Assembly: GCA_964019335.1 (NCBI GenBank)
Contig: OZ025713.1
Span: 62,001 to 126,000 of the forward strand
DNA from: Diplonema japonicum
Taxonomy: Eukaryota > Euglenozoa > Diplonemea > Diplonemida > Diplonemidae
Length of the DNA: 64,000 nucleotides
Direction: 5' to 3'
Every line of letters starts with the position of its first letter. Positions within the stretch are counted from its first letter, which is position 1. A model generated the notes under the pieces. The model was not told where the DNA came from and ran no database searches. It worked only from the letters and a program-made list of their open reading frames with translations. The translations under genes and the position numbers were made by a program. Shown here piece by piece: positions 21,562 to 31,986 of this stretch.

Positions 21562-22215
21562 TCAAGAGACGGTACAACAAGAGCTACTTCGAGGAGTTGA
21601 AGGCGGTGTGTGTTCCTTAGGTTCCTCGGGGTCGTCGGGGGACGGCGAAGGCACGGCCTGAACGGGATCTAGACTGATCTCTTCTATATCGTCTGTGTCA
21701 GATGAACCCAGCTCCGGGCAGGGCCGACTAAACTTGTTATCACCTAGAGAAGCTCTGGGAGAACCACGAGAAACCTTCTTATAAGTCCCATTGTTGATGT
21801 TGAGCTGGTACACGGATAGGGGGAGAATCGCTGGGGGTACTCGCCTCAGGCCTGCCTTCTCGCCGTTCGGACCTGTAGGCAAGACCATGCTCAGTCTTTG
21901 CTCGTAGGAGTCGTTCAACGCATCCTCTAGCTCAGGCGAAAAGTGGTAACCTCCCTCTTGCCTTAAAGGTTCTACTTGGTTGTAAAGAGAGGTTACCTGG
22001 CTGTTCGCCGTGAACTCATCTTTAATGTATCTTCTAATGTCATCTATACACTGGCTAACACTCGCCACGTACTTAGCGGCTGCTAAGTGAACATTTTTTA
22101 ACAGCTTTAAGCGTAAATCTTCCAAATCCTCGGTCACCTTCTCACGCGGCCACTCACCTGCGTTGAGTGATTTATCTACTAAATCAGAGTTTACTGAGTC
22201 AGCCCAACTGATCAT
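21562..22215 (-). CDS. Unknown protein with possible CaaX lipidation end
   Basis: 217 aa from the ATG at 22215 (MISWADSVNSD). The upstream in-frame Pro run comes from a poly-G tract and is probably 5'UTR. The N-terminal half (about 20-120) is helical and charged (EDLEDLRLKLLKNVHLAAAKY). The C-terminal third is rich in Ser, Pro, Asp and Glu. The last residues, SSCCTVS, fit a CaaX box (CTVS, a farnesylation-type end) with a neighbouring Cys that could be palmitoylated, suggesting a peripheral membrane protein. No family is recognised. Confidence 0.68.
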   Translation of the reverse strand: MISWADSVNSDLVDKSLNAGEWPREKVTEDLEDLRLKLLKNVHLAAAKYVASVSQCIDDIRRYIKDEFTANSQVTSLYNQVEPLRQEGGYHFSPELEDALNDSYEQRLSMVLPTGPNGEKAGLRRVPPAILPLSVYQLNINNGTYKKVSRGSPRASLGDNKFSRPCPELGSSDTDDIEEISLDPVQAVPSPSPDDPEEPKEHTPPSTPRSSSCCTVS

Positions 22216-22406
22216 ATGGGGGGGGGGGGGGGGGGGGGGATCTGGCACACATTTCTATTTACAAAAAAAAAAAGAAAAAAAAGAAATCTGATTGGAGAAA
22301 AAAAAAAAAGCCTTTTCTTTTTTTCGTATCTTTTCTTTTATTAATCTGCCCCATATCTTTCCTGGAAAGGAAAGCTGGAAGACAAAGGAGAGGTGAGGTG
22401 AGAACC

Positions 22407-22423
<17 letters not shown>

Positions 22424-22444
<21 letters not shown>

Positions 22445-22727
22445 TGAGTTAAAGGAAGTCTTTGTGAGACGCCCCCTTGTTCTCATCTTCTACCTGCACC
22501 TATCCCCTTTCAGCAGCGGTTTCTCCTCCTTTTGGTGGTCTTGCCGGCCTTCTCCCAGCCTGGCCGCTCTTTCTCTTCGTTCTCTTGCCCATTGTCCTTT
22601 CAACGCCTCTAGGTCATGCTTGGTCTTCGGTGATGCAAATATCGCCCTCCTGTTCCTCTTCCTCTTCTCCTTCCGCCATCGGGGGTGTGCTCCACCGTGT
22701 CCGTGCGCCATCCCCCCTGAGATGAAA
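22424..22727 (-). mobile_element. 5'-truncated RT3 retrotransposon end
   Basis: Minus-strand frame 22711-22490 encodes the same C-terminus as the RT3 insertion at 48508-49095 (RRAIFASPKTKHDLEALKGQ ... LLKGDRCR stop). The 3'UTR (GTCTCACAAAGACTTCCTTT) and a long (AT)n tail at 22424-22445 follow. The RRAIFASP motif corresponds to SRRPIFAT in RT2 and SSRPVFAS in RT1, so this is a third family of the same lineage. Confidence 0.8.
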
Positions 22728-22747
22728 AAAAAAAAAAAAAAAAAAAA

Positions 22748-22790
22748 GATGTCTTTGAGGGAACCTGCAGTATGTGACAGGATCGCCTGA
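22748..22790 (-). repeat. Orphan RT1-type 3' tail
   Basis: Same 43-bp block as at 3265, embedded after a 24-nt A run and directly beside the RT3 fragment. Confidence 0.6.
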
Positions 22791-22830
22791 CTAACAAAAA
22801 AAAAACCAACAAAAAAAATAATTATCTAAC

Positions 22831-22970
22831 TACGTGTCTTTGCTGTTCGCACGAGCAAAAAGAAAAAAAAAAAAAAAAAAAGTGTTTCCTAAAAAGCTGC
22901 GAAAGTCTTTTTGCTCGGCACAAGTTGCATATAGTTATAAAATTATTTCTTTTGAAAAAACGTGGAACAC
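22831..22970 (+). repeat. Hairpin-forming A-tailed repeat (family F)
   Basis: Diverged copy (tacgtgtctttgctgttcgc ... tgctcggcacaagttgcata) ending in poly-A near 22970. Confidence 0.6.
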
Positions 22971-23719
22971 AAAAAAAAAAAGGAAAAAAAAAAAGTTAGA
23001 TCGGCGCATTGCAAACACCATCCAGCGGTACAACATTGTGGCAACTGAAGCTTCTTTTTCTTTTTAAATCTGACACATCTATCTTTCTTTTTCTTTTTTA
23101 AATACTCTTAGGAGGTAAAAAAAGAATTCTTTTAGTTTTCTTTGGGTGGGGGATAAAGCTATGACGAAAAAGACGGAAAAACAACTGAGAGCGGAGCAAA
23201 GGAAAAAAGAAAAAGTTTCTTTTTCTCAAAATGTGCTGAAATTCGATAAATGAGATGCTGCACTTTATGCCTAGGGGGAGGAGTGCAAAAGAACAAGAGG
23301 TAAAAAAAAAAACTTTCCTTCTCAAAAAAAGAAATTAGACCCTCCTATTTTGTTCGAATGAACTTCTCTGGCTCGCGGCGTAAGGAAAGGTTCTTTCTCT
23401 TTTTATCAGTAGACGACCGGAAAAAGAAATGAAGAGAGCGAAACTTCTGAGGTGTTGTTATCTGAAGCCCCTCGTTCTCAGTCAGCACGGGCTACGACGG
23501 TCCGCCTCTTATAAAAGGAGCACATGTGCAGAAATGAATGCTGAAAAGCGTAGAAAAAGAGGTAAAAGGGGTAGATAGATAGCCACAAGCCACCACTAGT
23601 CTTTTTTCTTTTTTTTTTTTTCTTTTTTTTTTTTTTTGCACCGCAAGGAGGGGGGTACGTTGTTGTCGTACGTACGGCTCATTGTACAGGTAACAGGTCA
23701 AAGGCCATACGTTGGAAAA
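22971..23719. other. Non-coding spacer
   Basis: A/T-rich sequence with CT tracts. I see no gene and no clear repeat, apart from a more complex patch near 23340-23520 that I cannot identify. Confidence 0.4.
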
Positions 23720-24047
23720 AATAAAGGAAGCCGGTGTTGGCGGCGCCCTGCACAAGAACTGTCTACTTGATTACAGGGGGCGCGCCACGGCCGAGTTGTA
23801 GCTTCTTCTGCGTTCCGCGTCGTGTCCTTAATGCGTGCGGTGTGGTGCTACTCAACCCTAGCCGGGGCGTCCCGGGTAACCAAGGTTCGTCGCTGGGCTC
23901 TCATGCAAGTTTGCTGCCTGTTCGTCACCCTGAGCATCTGCGTTTCGTTCTTCCACTCGGGCGCTACCGGTGATGACGGAGGTCAACAGCGAACAACGCA
24001 TCTGATGTACTTCTTATATTTCTATGTTATCCCCACCACCTGGGGGG
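23720..24047 (-). repeat. SINE-like repeat (family S), longest copy
   Basis: About 320 bp. On + it reads ggaagccggtgttggcggcg ... actgtctacttgattacagg ... gcttcttctgcgttccgcgt ... tctgatgtacttcttatatt. Closely related copies lie at 55345-55625, 56921-57050, 41565-41660 and 63195-63260, and pieces at 36313-36455 and 37330-37460. Where the 3' end is intact it is TCCTTTAACTCATATAT (minus), the same end as the RT3 LINE. Confidence 0.7.
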
Positions 24048-24125
24048 GGGGGGAAAAAATGAAAAGAAAGAGAGGAAAAAGCTATAGCTAGTTTTTTTTT
24101 CTTTTTGCGTATTTGAATGCAGGGT

Positions 24126-24247
24126 CTATATGTCTTTGTTGTTCGCACGAGCAAAAAAGGTTTTTAAAAAGCTGCGAAAGTTTTTTTTGCTCGGCACAAG
24201 TTGCATATAGTTGTAAAATCATTTTTTGAAAGATAAATATTTGTAAC
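24126..24247 (+). repeat. Hairpin-forming A-tailed repeat (family F), interrupted by RT1
   Basis: tatatgtctttgttgttcgc ... tgctcggcacaagttgcata ... tatttgtaac then poly-A. The RT1 element begins inside this poly-A tail, a nested insertion. Confidence 0.65.
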
Positions 24248-24268
24248 AAAAAAAAAAAAAAAAAAAAA

Positions 24269-27057
24269 GAGATTTAAGGGTACCTGCGGTATGTGGCAGG
24301 ACGCCTGAAGAGTCTCAATCTATCTCTTGATCGAACCTTTCTGCTGTGGTGTGGCCTTCGGCCCCTCGTTCGCCCTCCTCGGTACCTTAGGTATAAAACC
24401 CTCAACCGAGTTGGTAAGGACACAATAGTTGTACAGTTGTTTCTCAAGGATGTGGCGGGTCGCCGGGGAGGCGAATACCGGTCTAGAGGAGTAGCCCCTT
24501 ATGGAGCCGTTGTAGTAACCCAACGTGCGTAGGGAGTGGACAGAGGCTACCGAAGCAGCTGGAATGAGGGGCGCTATGCGCTTATTGGTGTGGATGCGTT
24601 CTAGTGCCGCTATCACCCGGCCTATGACACGCGCGCTCTCCTGGATGTCCTCACCCTCTCCACAAGGCGAGAGTCCTTCTGTGGCAATGAAGTCCACGGC
24701 CAGCTCAAGCCTGGAGACCTGTCCACCTGTTGTACCCCAGTGAAGGGCCGAGAGCCATCGGATGACGTGCGGGAATAGTCGCGGGAGGTACTGTTGCCTC
24801 AAACCGTTGTCGTAGTACCACCTCAGTGACCGCGGCTTGAGCAAACACCCCTTCTCGAAGGGCCTGTTCCACAAGTGAACACTAAAGTCCACAGTCTTCT
24901 TTCGTGCAAAGGCGAGTTGCAAGTTGCCAGTAATCTCCGCCATCATTAGCTGTAACTCAGCTGTTTCCAGCACGAGCCCCCCCGTCGCAATGCCATGCAG
25001 TTGTGTGCACCGGGGCCACTGGTTACGTTGTGCGCATAGTGCCGCCCGCTTCTCGGATGCTGTCCTGATTTGCTCGTGTGCCTGACAGTCCCAGAGGGTG
25101 TGCTCCAGGAGCCTTGACGTATGTTGTGAAACGTCGAAAGTAGCGTCGCAGCCCATGCACTTCGTCCGCCCCCCGACCGTGTCATTGATGACCTTGGGGT
25201 GGAATGGGAAAACGGCCCCCACTATCACCTGTAGCACCCTTCGAGCTTTGGGCGGATTGCGAGTCGCCAGGTGTAAGTGTAGCCCGTTGGTGGCCTTCTC
25301 GTCGATGTTGCCCGTCCCCTGAAAGGAGGGTCTGCTCTCTTCTAGGGCCGTTTGCAGGTGGACCTTCAGGAGCTTCCTGACCTCGTGCTTCAGGGCCCTT
25401 GGCTCCAGGGGTACCCATTGCCGCGCGAACTGCGCCCAGCTGGACCCCAGTTCCCCCAGCAGTTCGTGGGTCTGTCCGAGCATCCCGCAAGGGCCGAGGG
25501 GGCTCCCGCCCCGGGCGGCTTCCTTGTACTTGTCCCTGCACGTTTTAACGAGTGCCCTGGACCCTTCGTCGCTTTGCATCATTCGCGCAAACGTCGTGAT
25601 TCTGCGGTATGCGGCTGCTGAATAAGGGTCCAGCCTGTGACCTTTGAAAGCCACCCCAAGGAGGGCTCCCGAGCGAGTCGGGTTGTGTGGGCCCCATATG
25701 CAAGAGGTAATCTTCTTCCTGAGGGAGTCCAGAAGCGAGTCCGTGGGCGGTGTGTAGAGCACTCCGTAGAGCGCCGCTGGGAGGATGCAGTCCTCTATCA
25801 GTAGAGCCTTACGCGATCTCGTGATGTGGGTTACCGCGAGCCTGTCGACCGCATCCAGCGCCGTGGCAAACCTAGTGTTCTTCGTTCGGGTGGGCTGCAA
25901 GCACACTGTGCACCCCAGCATAGTAATGCTTTTCACTGTTTCAAATACGGTGTCCCCCATTGTCAGCTTGCCTCTGTATCCCTTCTTGGTGCTGAAGGCC
26001 TTTGTTTTCCCCGGGTGTACCAACATGTTCGTCAGGCGGCAGAGCTCGTCAAGCAGGAGAATGGAACTCTGGACCGCCCTCTCCGAGATCCTAGAGAAGA
26101 GGTATAGGTCGTCTGCGTAGGAGATGGGTAGGACTTCTGGGGATGTAGCGACGCATCGCCTGGTGTAGGCAGCGAGGATGGCATTGATGAAGACGGGCGA
26201 GATAGGGCACCCCTGGAGGATCCCATTTGTGGTGCGGAACACCTCCCCTACCCCCGCCTGGAAGCGCAGACGTCGGTCGAGGTTGGCGTACATGGATCTT
26301 AGTGGTCTTAGGATGTTCTCGGACATGCCCAGTCTCTCCGCCAGGTCGAACGTTAATGTGACAGGGATGGAGTCGAAACACTTCCTGAAGTCCACTGACA
26401 GACCATACAGAGGTTCCGCCCCCTGTCGGGCATTTTCCACTTGCGCACACACTTTGAAGAGTAGGTCATCCACACCGTGTTTTGGTCTAAATCCGTGCTG
26501 TGTCGGAGTGATCCACCGTTCCTGCCACTCGAGAATGTCTGGAAGCCTGGCGCACGCCCAAAGGCGGTAGAAGGCACTAGAAACCGTGATCGGGGTGATC
26601 CAGGGGTTCCTCCGACTCAGATTTCGGGATCATCGTGATCTGGGCAGTCAGGATGGCCTGTGGCCACACGCCGGTCGTCTCGATCCAGTCAAAGAGGAAC
26701 AAGAAACCATTGAGGAGCTCCGGGGGTAGGTGTGCTAGCTCACTCAGCCTCCATCCGTCTACCCCCGCACAGTGTTGCCGCTGTTTCTTGTGGAGGACCT
26801 TTTGCAGTTGAGCAAAGGTGAGTTCCGTGGTGGTCATCGAACAGTGCGGGATATATCCCCCGAAGAATTTCACGAACTCTTCAGTAGCCGGCTCCGGTCT
26901 GTCCTTGTACATCTGGAACACAGGACTCCATGCCTCCCTGAACGCGCGGTCGATCTCGCCAAGGTTGGTGCTGAGCCTCCCGTCAGCCGTCCGGACCGCC
27001 AGTAGCTCTCGACTGTTTGCCCTGCACCAGCCCTGCTATGGTCCGTCGATGCTTCGC
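24269..27057 (-). mobile_element. Non-LTR retrotransposon RT1, 5'-truncated
   Basis: The element runs from about 27057 (5' truncation beside a 26-nt A run on +) to its 3' end at 24269 beside another A run. On its own strand it is thus flanked by T tracts on both sides, consistent with insertion into the poly-A tail of the family F repeat. The 3'UTR after the stop is about 50 nt, including GGCGTCCTGCCACATACCGC and a final TTAAATCTC. Orphan copies of this tail lie at 55271 and 55881, with diverged ones at 3265, 14138 and 22748. Confidence 0.82.
24320..27057 (-). pseudogene. RT1 reverse transcriptase, frameshifted
   Basis: The upstream part (frame ending at 26577) carries HCAGVDGWRLSELAHLPPEL and IPKSESEEPLDH. 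A frame change near 26607 shifts to PITVSSAFYRLWACARLP..., and the 717-aa frame then runs to the stop at 24320. Motifs: DFRKCFDSIP (RT domain A-like), NGILQGCPISP, the catalytic YADD (PISYADDLYLF), and a C-terminal C2H2-type finger (KCMGCDATFDVSQH...H). The end is KGSIKR-stop. Comparison with RT2, where this point reads PLNHRPITV, shows that 2 nt are missing or 1 nt extra, so the copy is probably dead. No endonuclease domain remains because of the 5' truncation. C-terminal zinc fingers also occur in the trypanosome ingi/L1Tc group, a family-level parallel only. Confidence 0.82.
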
Positions 27058-27220
27058 AAAAAAAAAAAAAAAAAAAAAAAAAAAGCGAGAAAAAGTTGCT
27101 AAAAGAAAGCCTTCAGGGAGGTGTCGAAAAAAAAAAAAAACCAGATATAGTTTCGGAAATATGAAACAGGGGGGGGAGCCCCCCTATTTTCTCCGTGGAA
27201 AAAAAAAAAAAGTTCGTAAA

Positions 27221-29593
27221 TTATCCCACTTTCTCTCTTATTGGGGTAACAGTGCTCAACCCTCCTTCATAGAACTGTTTCACAAAGATGTGAGGGTCAC
27301 CTTTCGCAGCCAGTATCTGAGACACAGCCCAACGTACCACCGGCGATTCATTTTCAGAAACGCTAGCTTGCAGCTTTTCCAGTTCATCTACTGTCAGACA
27401 CCCCCGTCCATGCAAGGTTTCGATCGCTCTGGGGAGCTGTCCCTGCGACGTTTCTGCGCATTCACGTTGGTACATCCACTCCTGAAGGTCTTCGGTCTGT
27501 TGCGTGCCGAGAGCATACACGGTACTTAAAATGTTGTTTCCATCGCATGATACGCCGAGGGGAACTGTAAGAAACTCGTTCGATAGACTAATCTTGACCG
27601 AAAGCGACACAACTACAACAGTGTCAAGAACATCTTCCTCAACAAGCTTCGAGTAAGCTAGCATTGTCTTCAAAGAAGATACAGCATACCCTACTGCTGC
27701 AAATCCTCTGAACGTACTTGAACCAATGTTCCCCGCCTGCATACGACCGTTGACAATGCCCGCGTGGAAATGCTGAAGTTTGGTTCCCGCCATGGCCGAT
27801 GCAGCACGGAAGCACCCTGCTTCACACCGTTGTACTACATCCCAGCTGATGAACAACACGCTTGGGTCGATTGTGCTGAACCCGTGAAGGACGCCTTTCG
27901 TGGATTTCACCACTTCTTCAAGCACACTGAGCGATTCGGTAAACGACGAGGGTTCGAACGTGAAGCTTGCCGCTGCAACGGTACCGCATGAAACTTGATT
28001 GAGGTGCAAGTTGGTCGGCTTCAACACCACCACATCTGAGATGTCAAACTTATTGTTGGTGTTGTTATTGTTGTTGTCATCGTCGTCCCCTGTACTTTTC
28101 TCCGAACCCGAGGACGAGCGTACCGCGTTGTCGATCGTGTAGCGGTCGACGTTCTTGATAAAAAGCGATCTTGGAAGGTACACCTTGTACTCCTCTAGCG
28201 ATTCGACTGCAAACAGCAAACCCTTTGTCAGGCAATCAATCTCTGCTACTACTATACACAATCGCAGCTCACGGATTGCGTTCTTTGTGGCGACAAGATC
28301 CATAACCTCTAAGTTGACCATTGCACGGGACAGAGCCCGCATTGGTCTAGCGATGAAGAACACCTCGCAGAAGGCTAGTATCAAGTCGATAACTAATATT
28401 GCAGCGCACAACACCAGCAGCCTGACGAGTGCAGAGTATATCTTGTCTGAGACAGATGATACGGGCCGCATCCATAACAAGAAAACAGTGTAGTTCCCAC
28501 CGAAACCGTCTGACAGCTTCGTCATTCTTATGAAGTACTCGCCCGATTTAAGAGAAACTCTATCGGTCCGATCGACGTCGTTGAACTTAGTTCGAATGCT
28601 CACGTCGGTTCCGGGGAGGTCGGAAATAAAAAAATTCCCGTTTCTTCCAACAGCACGCGAGGTTGCTTGGCTGACCGTGCTTCCAAGAATAGACAAGGGT
28701 TGTAAACAAGCGGTATCGTATGAAAGTCCGCATGAATCGCAAGTTCCGTTGCACTGTCTTGTTGCAGGCAGGAGGTTGAAGAAAGAGTGGGCATACACAA
28801 CATTCTTAAACGGATCGAGAAGAACAAGCGAGCTTTCACGAACAGCGCTTGCTTGCGCAATGAAATCAGACCACGTTCCTATGCTGAGATAGCTTGTAAC
28901 TAGAACGTTGTATCCGTGAAACGCGTCGCCCGGCGGAAACAAAACAGAATGGTACGAATAGCTGGTAGGACGACCCGTCTTCGACACGATCGGCGCCGAC
29001 CAGAATTCCTTCCCGCCCACCAAGGAGGTCATCAGACCGTCGACAGCACTCGCATTCAAAGAAATCGTTGATACGGAACGACTTTCCACACGCCCAGTAG
29101 TTGTATTGATGCTAAAAATGGGAAGTTTGTGATGAACACCGTCATAAGAAGAACCGTTCAGGCCGCCATGGTAAATCGCAGTATACCACACTCTGTTTAT
29201 ATGCCATACGTTCAGAGCAATGACACCGTCTGTATTGTTGAAAGATCCCCTTCGCAACATGCGAAGAGCCATGGCGAATCCGTTTCGCGTCCTCAGTCTT
29301 GTGTAAAAGTACCGTGCAACCATGGAGGTGAAATCGTGTTTCGACAGGGTTTCCAGCTCCGGGCCGTCGCGGAAAAAATCGCCTGCAGCGCGGACTTCTT
29401 GCCGCACGTGGTCGAAGGACGTCTCGAGTTTACGCAGGGAGCCCTCAATCGCCGCCTTGCTTGTCTCTTCTACCGAATCGTGTAAGGCCGAAACCGACTC
29501 ATTGTACAGTAGTACGCCAGATATTATAGATATTGTTGTTGACACTACCGTTGCCATCGCAATAATCAGCTTCGCAGGGAGGATTGGCCGCAT
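27221..29593 (-). CDS. Two-TM receptor with a degenerate nucleotidyl-cyclase-like domain
   Basis: 790 aa. N-terminal TM (about 8-29, KLIIAMATVVSTTISIISGV), an extracellular sensory region (about 30-390) with many NxS/T sites and a Cys cluster (CNGTCDSCGLSYDTAC), then a second TM (about 400-425, LVRLLVLCAAILVIDLILAF). A HAMP-like linker (IARPMRALSRAMVNLEVMDL) follows and leads to a cytoplasmic domain. Around 640-690 the segment HAGIVNGRMQAGNIGSSTFR and a following GYAVSS match the class III adenylate/guanylate cyclase pattern (G.N.G....GNIGS..R..Y...G..VN). The metal-binding Asp residues are not evident, so it is likely a pseudocyclase or regulatory domain. An Asp/Asn run (DDDDNNNNNTNN) separates the linker from it. 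The extracellular part resembles a Cache-like sensor in layout only. A surface sensor role is inferred. Confidence 0.75.
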   Translation of the reverse strand: MRPILPAKLIIAMATVVSTTISIISGVLLYNESVSALHDSVEETSKAAIEGSLRKLETSFDHVRQEVRAAGDFFRDGPELETLSKHDFTSMVARYFYTRLRTRNGFAMALRMLRRGSFNNTDGVIALNVWHINRVWYTAIYHGGLNGSSYDGVHHKLPIFSINTTTGRVESRSVSTISLNASAVDGLMTSLVGGKEFWSAPIVSKTGRPTSYSYHSVLFPPGDAFHGYNVLVTSYLSIGTWSDFIAQASAVRESSLVLLDPFKNVVYAHSFFNLLPATRQCNGTCDSCGLSYDTACLQPLSILGSTVSQATSRAVGRNGNFFISDLPGTDVSIRTKFNDVDRTDRVSLKSGEYFIRMTKLSDGFGGNYTVFLLWMRPVSSVSDKIYSALVRLLVLCAAILVIDLILAFCEVFFIARPMRALSRAMVNLEVMDLVATKNAIRELRLCIVVAEIDCLTKGLLFAVESLEEYKVYLPRSLFIKNVDRYTIDNAVRSSSGSEKSTGDDDDNNNNNTNNKFDISDVVVLKPTNLHLNQVSCGTVAAASFTFEPSSFTESLSVLEEVVKSTKGVLHGFSTIDPSVLFISWDVVQRCEAGCFRAASAMAGTKLQHFHAGIVNGRMQAGNIGSSTFRGFAAVGYAVSSLKTMLAYSKLVEEDVLDTVVVVSLSVKISLSNEFLTVPLGVSCDGNNILSTVYALGTQQTEDLQEWMYQRECAETSQGQLPRAIETLHGRGCLTVDELEKLQASVSENESPVVRWAVSQILAAKGDPHIFVKQFYEGGLSTVTPIREKVG

Positions 29594-30501
29594 GGCGTTT
29601 TTGTTGTTCTCCCCCCCTACCCCTGCCCCTGCCCCTGCCCCCCTCTGTTTTTTTTTGTATAAAAAGTACTAAAGAAGGAGTAAAAAAAAAAAAAAAAAAA
29701 GGTTTTTGTTATAACATGCTGGGCAGCCGGTACACGACTATAACCTTGTCGTGCTTAACACATACAACGGGCACGCTCGGTGGGTTCATTTTTTTTCTTT
29801 TCTTTTTTTGCTTTTTTCTTTTTCTTTTTTGCCATGCGCCTGTGTGGCCGGTTTGCAAAAAAAGGAGGACTAGAAGGCCCACCGTCACGCACATAAATTT
29901 AAAAAAAAAAAAAAAAAGAAGAAGAAATAGTGTGGTAAAAATATATGAGTTAAAAAAGGAGGTCTTTTGTGAGACGCCCCCCTTGGAGAAAGAAAAATAA
30001 ATAAAAAAAACGTACTGTGACAAAGAAAAAAAAAAGGGTGGGCGATGTTTAAGGGCGAAATCCCGCTTGAAGACCACAAACTTGCTTTTTCTTTTTTCTT
30101 TTTTCTTTTTTTGTTTTTCTTTTTTTCATCTTGTTAAAAAAAGAAAATTGCACTTTTTCTTTCTTTCTTTCTTTTGTTTTCTTTTCTTTTTCCTCTCGAT
30201 CGGCTGGTACGACTAAAACCAAAGAAGGAAGAAAAAAAACTTAAAAAAAAAAAATCCCCTTTCTTTTTTTTTATTTACTTCCAAGCTTTAGCTTTTTGTT
30301 AGTAAATAATAAAAAAAAAAAAAAAAAACTAATTTATGAAAAAAAAGAAAACCAGCTCAGATTTCACTTTGTGGCGACTCGCTTCGCTCGTGAAGCAAAA
30401 CCACTCTAAAGTTTAAAAAAAAAAAAAAAAAAAGAGAAAACGAGACGCCTACACGTGCAAAAAAAAAAAAAAAAAAAAAAAAAAAGGCGGTTTTTTCATT
30501 C
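29594..30501. other. Intergenic region with homopolymers
   Basis: Dominated by A, T and CT runs. It includes an RT3/SINE-type 3' tail at 29938-29985 but no gene that I can support. Confidence 0.5.
29938..29985 (-). repeat. RT3-type 3' tail
   Basis: + strand tatatgagttaaaaaaggag then tcttttgtgagacgcccccc: the (AT)n-GAGTTAAA...GTGAGACGCCCCC end shared with RT3 at 22424 and 48508. Confidence 0.6.
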
Positions 30502-31776
30502 TTAGAACCTTTCAACAGAAAAGGGCTCCACGTCGATCCCCGCATGATGCCTCACACCAGTGATCATCCCAGCAAGCATATCAGCGGTAACAGGCGACAG
30601 TGTGGCACCCAAATGACCATGCCCACACAGAAGAAACACATTCGGGTGACCAGGCACACGGGACACCACTGGAAGATAATCAGGCGTTGTGGGCCGCGTG
30701 CCCATCCAGTCCCGAGACGCATCACGCGGGGGCAGATGAGGGAGAAGATCACGAACCTGCTTCTCAAGAAACTCAAACCGAGCCTGAATAGGCGGAGATT
30801 CCGGTGAGGATCCCCACTCTGAAAGCCCCGCAGCACGCAGACGCCCCTTCATCGGCGTGATAAAAAACTTCCCAGGCTGCCACCCGAACGAATGCCGAAC
30901 AATTTCTTCACACCCATCCGGCATCGGGAACTCAATGTGATAACCTCTCTCACCAATAACCGGAAGCGACTGCGCACCATGTGGGTACAGAAGCGGTGTC
31001 TCCCAACCCGCTGCAAGAACTATGGCATCCGAACTATATGTATCAGAATTCCCGTAGACGGTGGAGGTGTGAGGGGAGATCGATTTAACAGTATCGTGAA
31101 CCCATGTACCCCCATTATGAATTATTGTTTCACCCATTGCGGTGAGAAGACCAGATGGGTCTGTGAACGACCATGTGTTTTCCCATGTTGCCGCTGCTGC
31201 AAAACGGTTTGTCGAGGCGAAGACTACAGGTTCAAGGCGTTTCAAGTCCTTTTGGTCCTCGTAGAATGTAGAGGTGAAACCGTGCGCTTCTCGTTTTTTA
31301 TTGTCGGATCGCAGGTTTTCAATTCCGTTGGCATCGGTGGCGAGAAGGATGTGGGCTTGGTGCGTGAAGTTTTCTTTCGCGTCTGGTCCAATGTCTGTGA
31401 AGATGTCCTCCCATGATTGGCCGGCATTTCTGGCGACGGCGGCGAGATTCTTCATTGTTAAATCGCTGTTGTGCTGCTGGCTTGCTTTTAGATATTTTAT
31501 TCCCCACGATGGAAGGCCCTGGAGGCCGCGGATACCAACGGGGCCCCCCATGCAGGATAGCATGAAAGGGAGTTTCGTGAGCATGCCCGGTTGGTTCATT
31601 CCTAGGATCTCGTACCCTGCCATAACCCCGGCATTGCCGTAGGAACAGGCTTTTGTTGTTCCCGATGTTGGGTTTCGGTCGATGATGGTAACCTTTCCTA
31701 CTTTGGCGGTGCGTTGTAAAGACATCGCGATGCTGAGCCCTGCGAAGCCGCCTCCTACAACCGTTATGCTTTGCAT
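30502..31776 (-). CDS. FAD-dependent D-amino-acid dehydrogenase-like oxidoreductase (DadA/DAO family)
   Basis: 424 aa from the ATG at 31776; upstream in-frame codons are poly-Lys and poly-Phe from homopolymers, so they are excluded. The N-terminus is a dinucleotide-binding fold (ITVVGGGFAGLSIAMSLQR, then VTIIDRNP). Further landmarks of the DAO/DadA family: TKACSYGNAGVM near residue 40, an AAGWETP motif in the middle, and the C-terminal GTRPTTPDYLPVVSRVPGH with LLCGHGHLGATLSP (FAD binding). It is near the usual length for bacterial DadA. The reaction expected for the family is oxidative deamination of D-amino acids to 2-oxo acids with electrons passed via FAD; the substrate is not fixed by sequence. 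No targeting peptide is evident. Its bacterial-type sequence makes horizontal acquisition possible, but this was not tested. Confidence 0.88.
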   Translation of the reverse strand: MQSITVVGGGFAGLSIAMSLQRTAKVGKVTIIDRNPTSGTTKACSYGNAGVMAGYEILGMNQPGMLTKLPFMLSCMGGPVGIRGLQGLPSWGIKYLKASQQHNSDLTMKNLAAVARNAGQSWEDIFTDIGPDAKENFTHQAHILLATDANGIENLRSDNKKREAHGFTSTFYEDQKDLKRLEPVVFASTNRFAAAATWENTWSFTDPSGLLTAMGETIIHNGGTWVHDTVKSISPHTSTVYGNSDTYSSDAIVLAAGWETPLLYPHGAQSLPVIGERGYHIEFPMPDGCEEIVRHSFGWQPGKFFITPMKGRLRAAGLSEWGSSPESPPIQARFEFLEKQVRDLLPHLPPRDASRDWMGTRPTTPDYLPVVSRVPGHPNVFLLCGHGHLGATLSPVTADMLAGMITGVRHHAGIDVEPFSVERF

Positions 31777-31986
31777 TTTTTTTTTTTTTTTTTTTTTTTT
31801 TGGTAGTACTTTTTTTTTGTGTGATTTAATGTGGGGGGAATAAAGGAGAACAAAAAAAAAAAATATAAAATATAAAAAGAAGGGGGGGTTTTTTTTTTTG
31901 ATATTGGGAGGGAAGATAAAACGAGGGGGAAAAAATAAAAAAATAAATAAAAAGTGAGGAGGAGTTTGTGTAAAAAAAAAAAAAAA

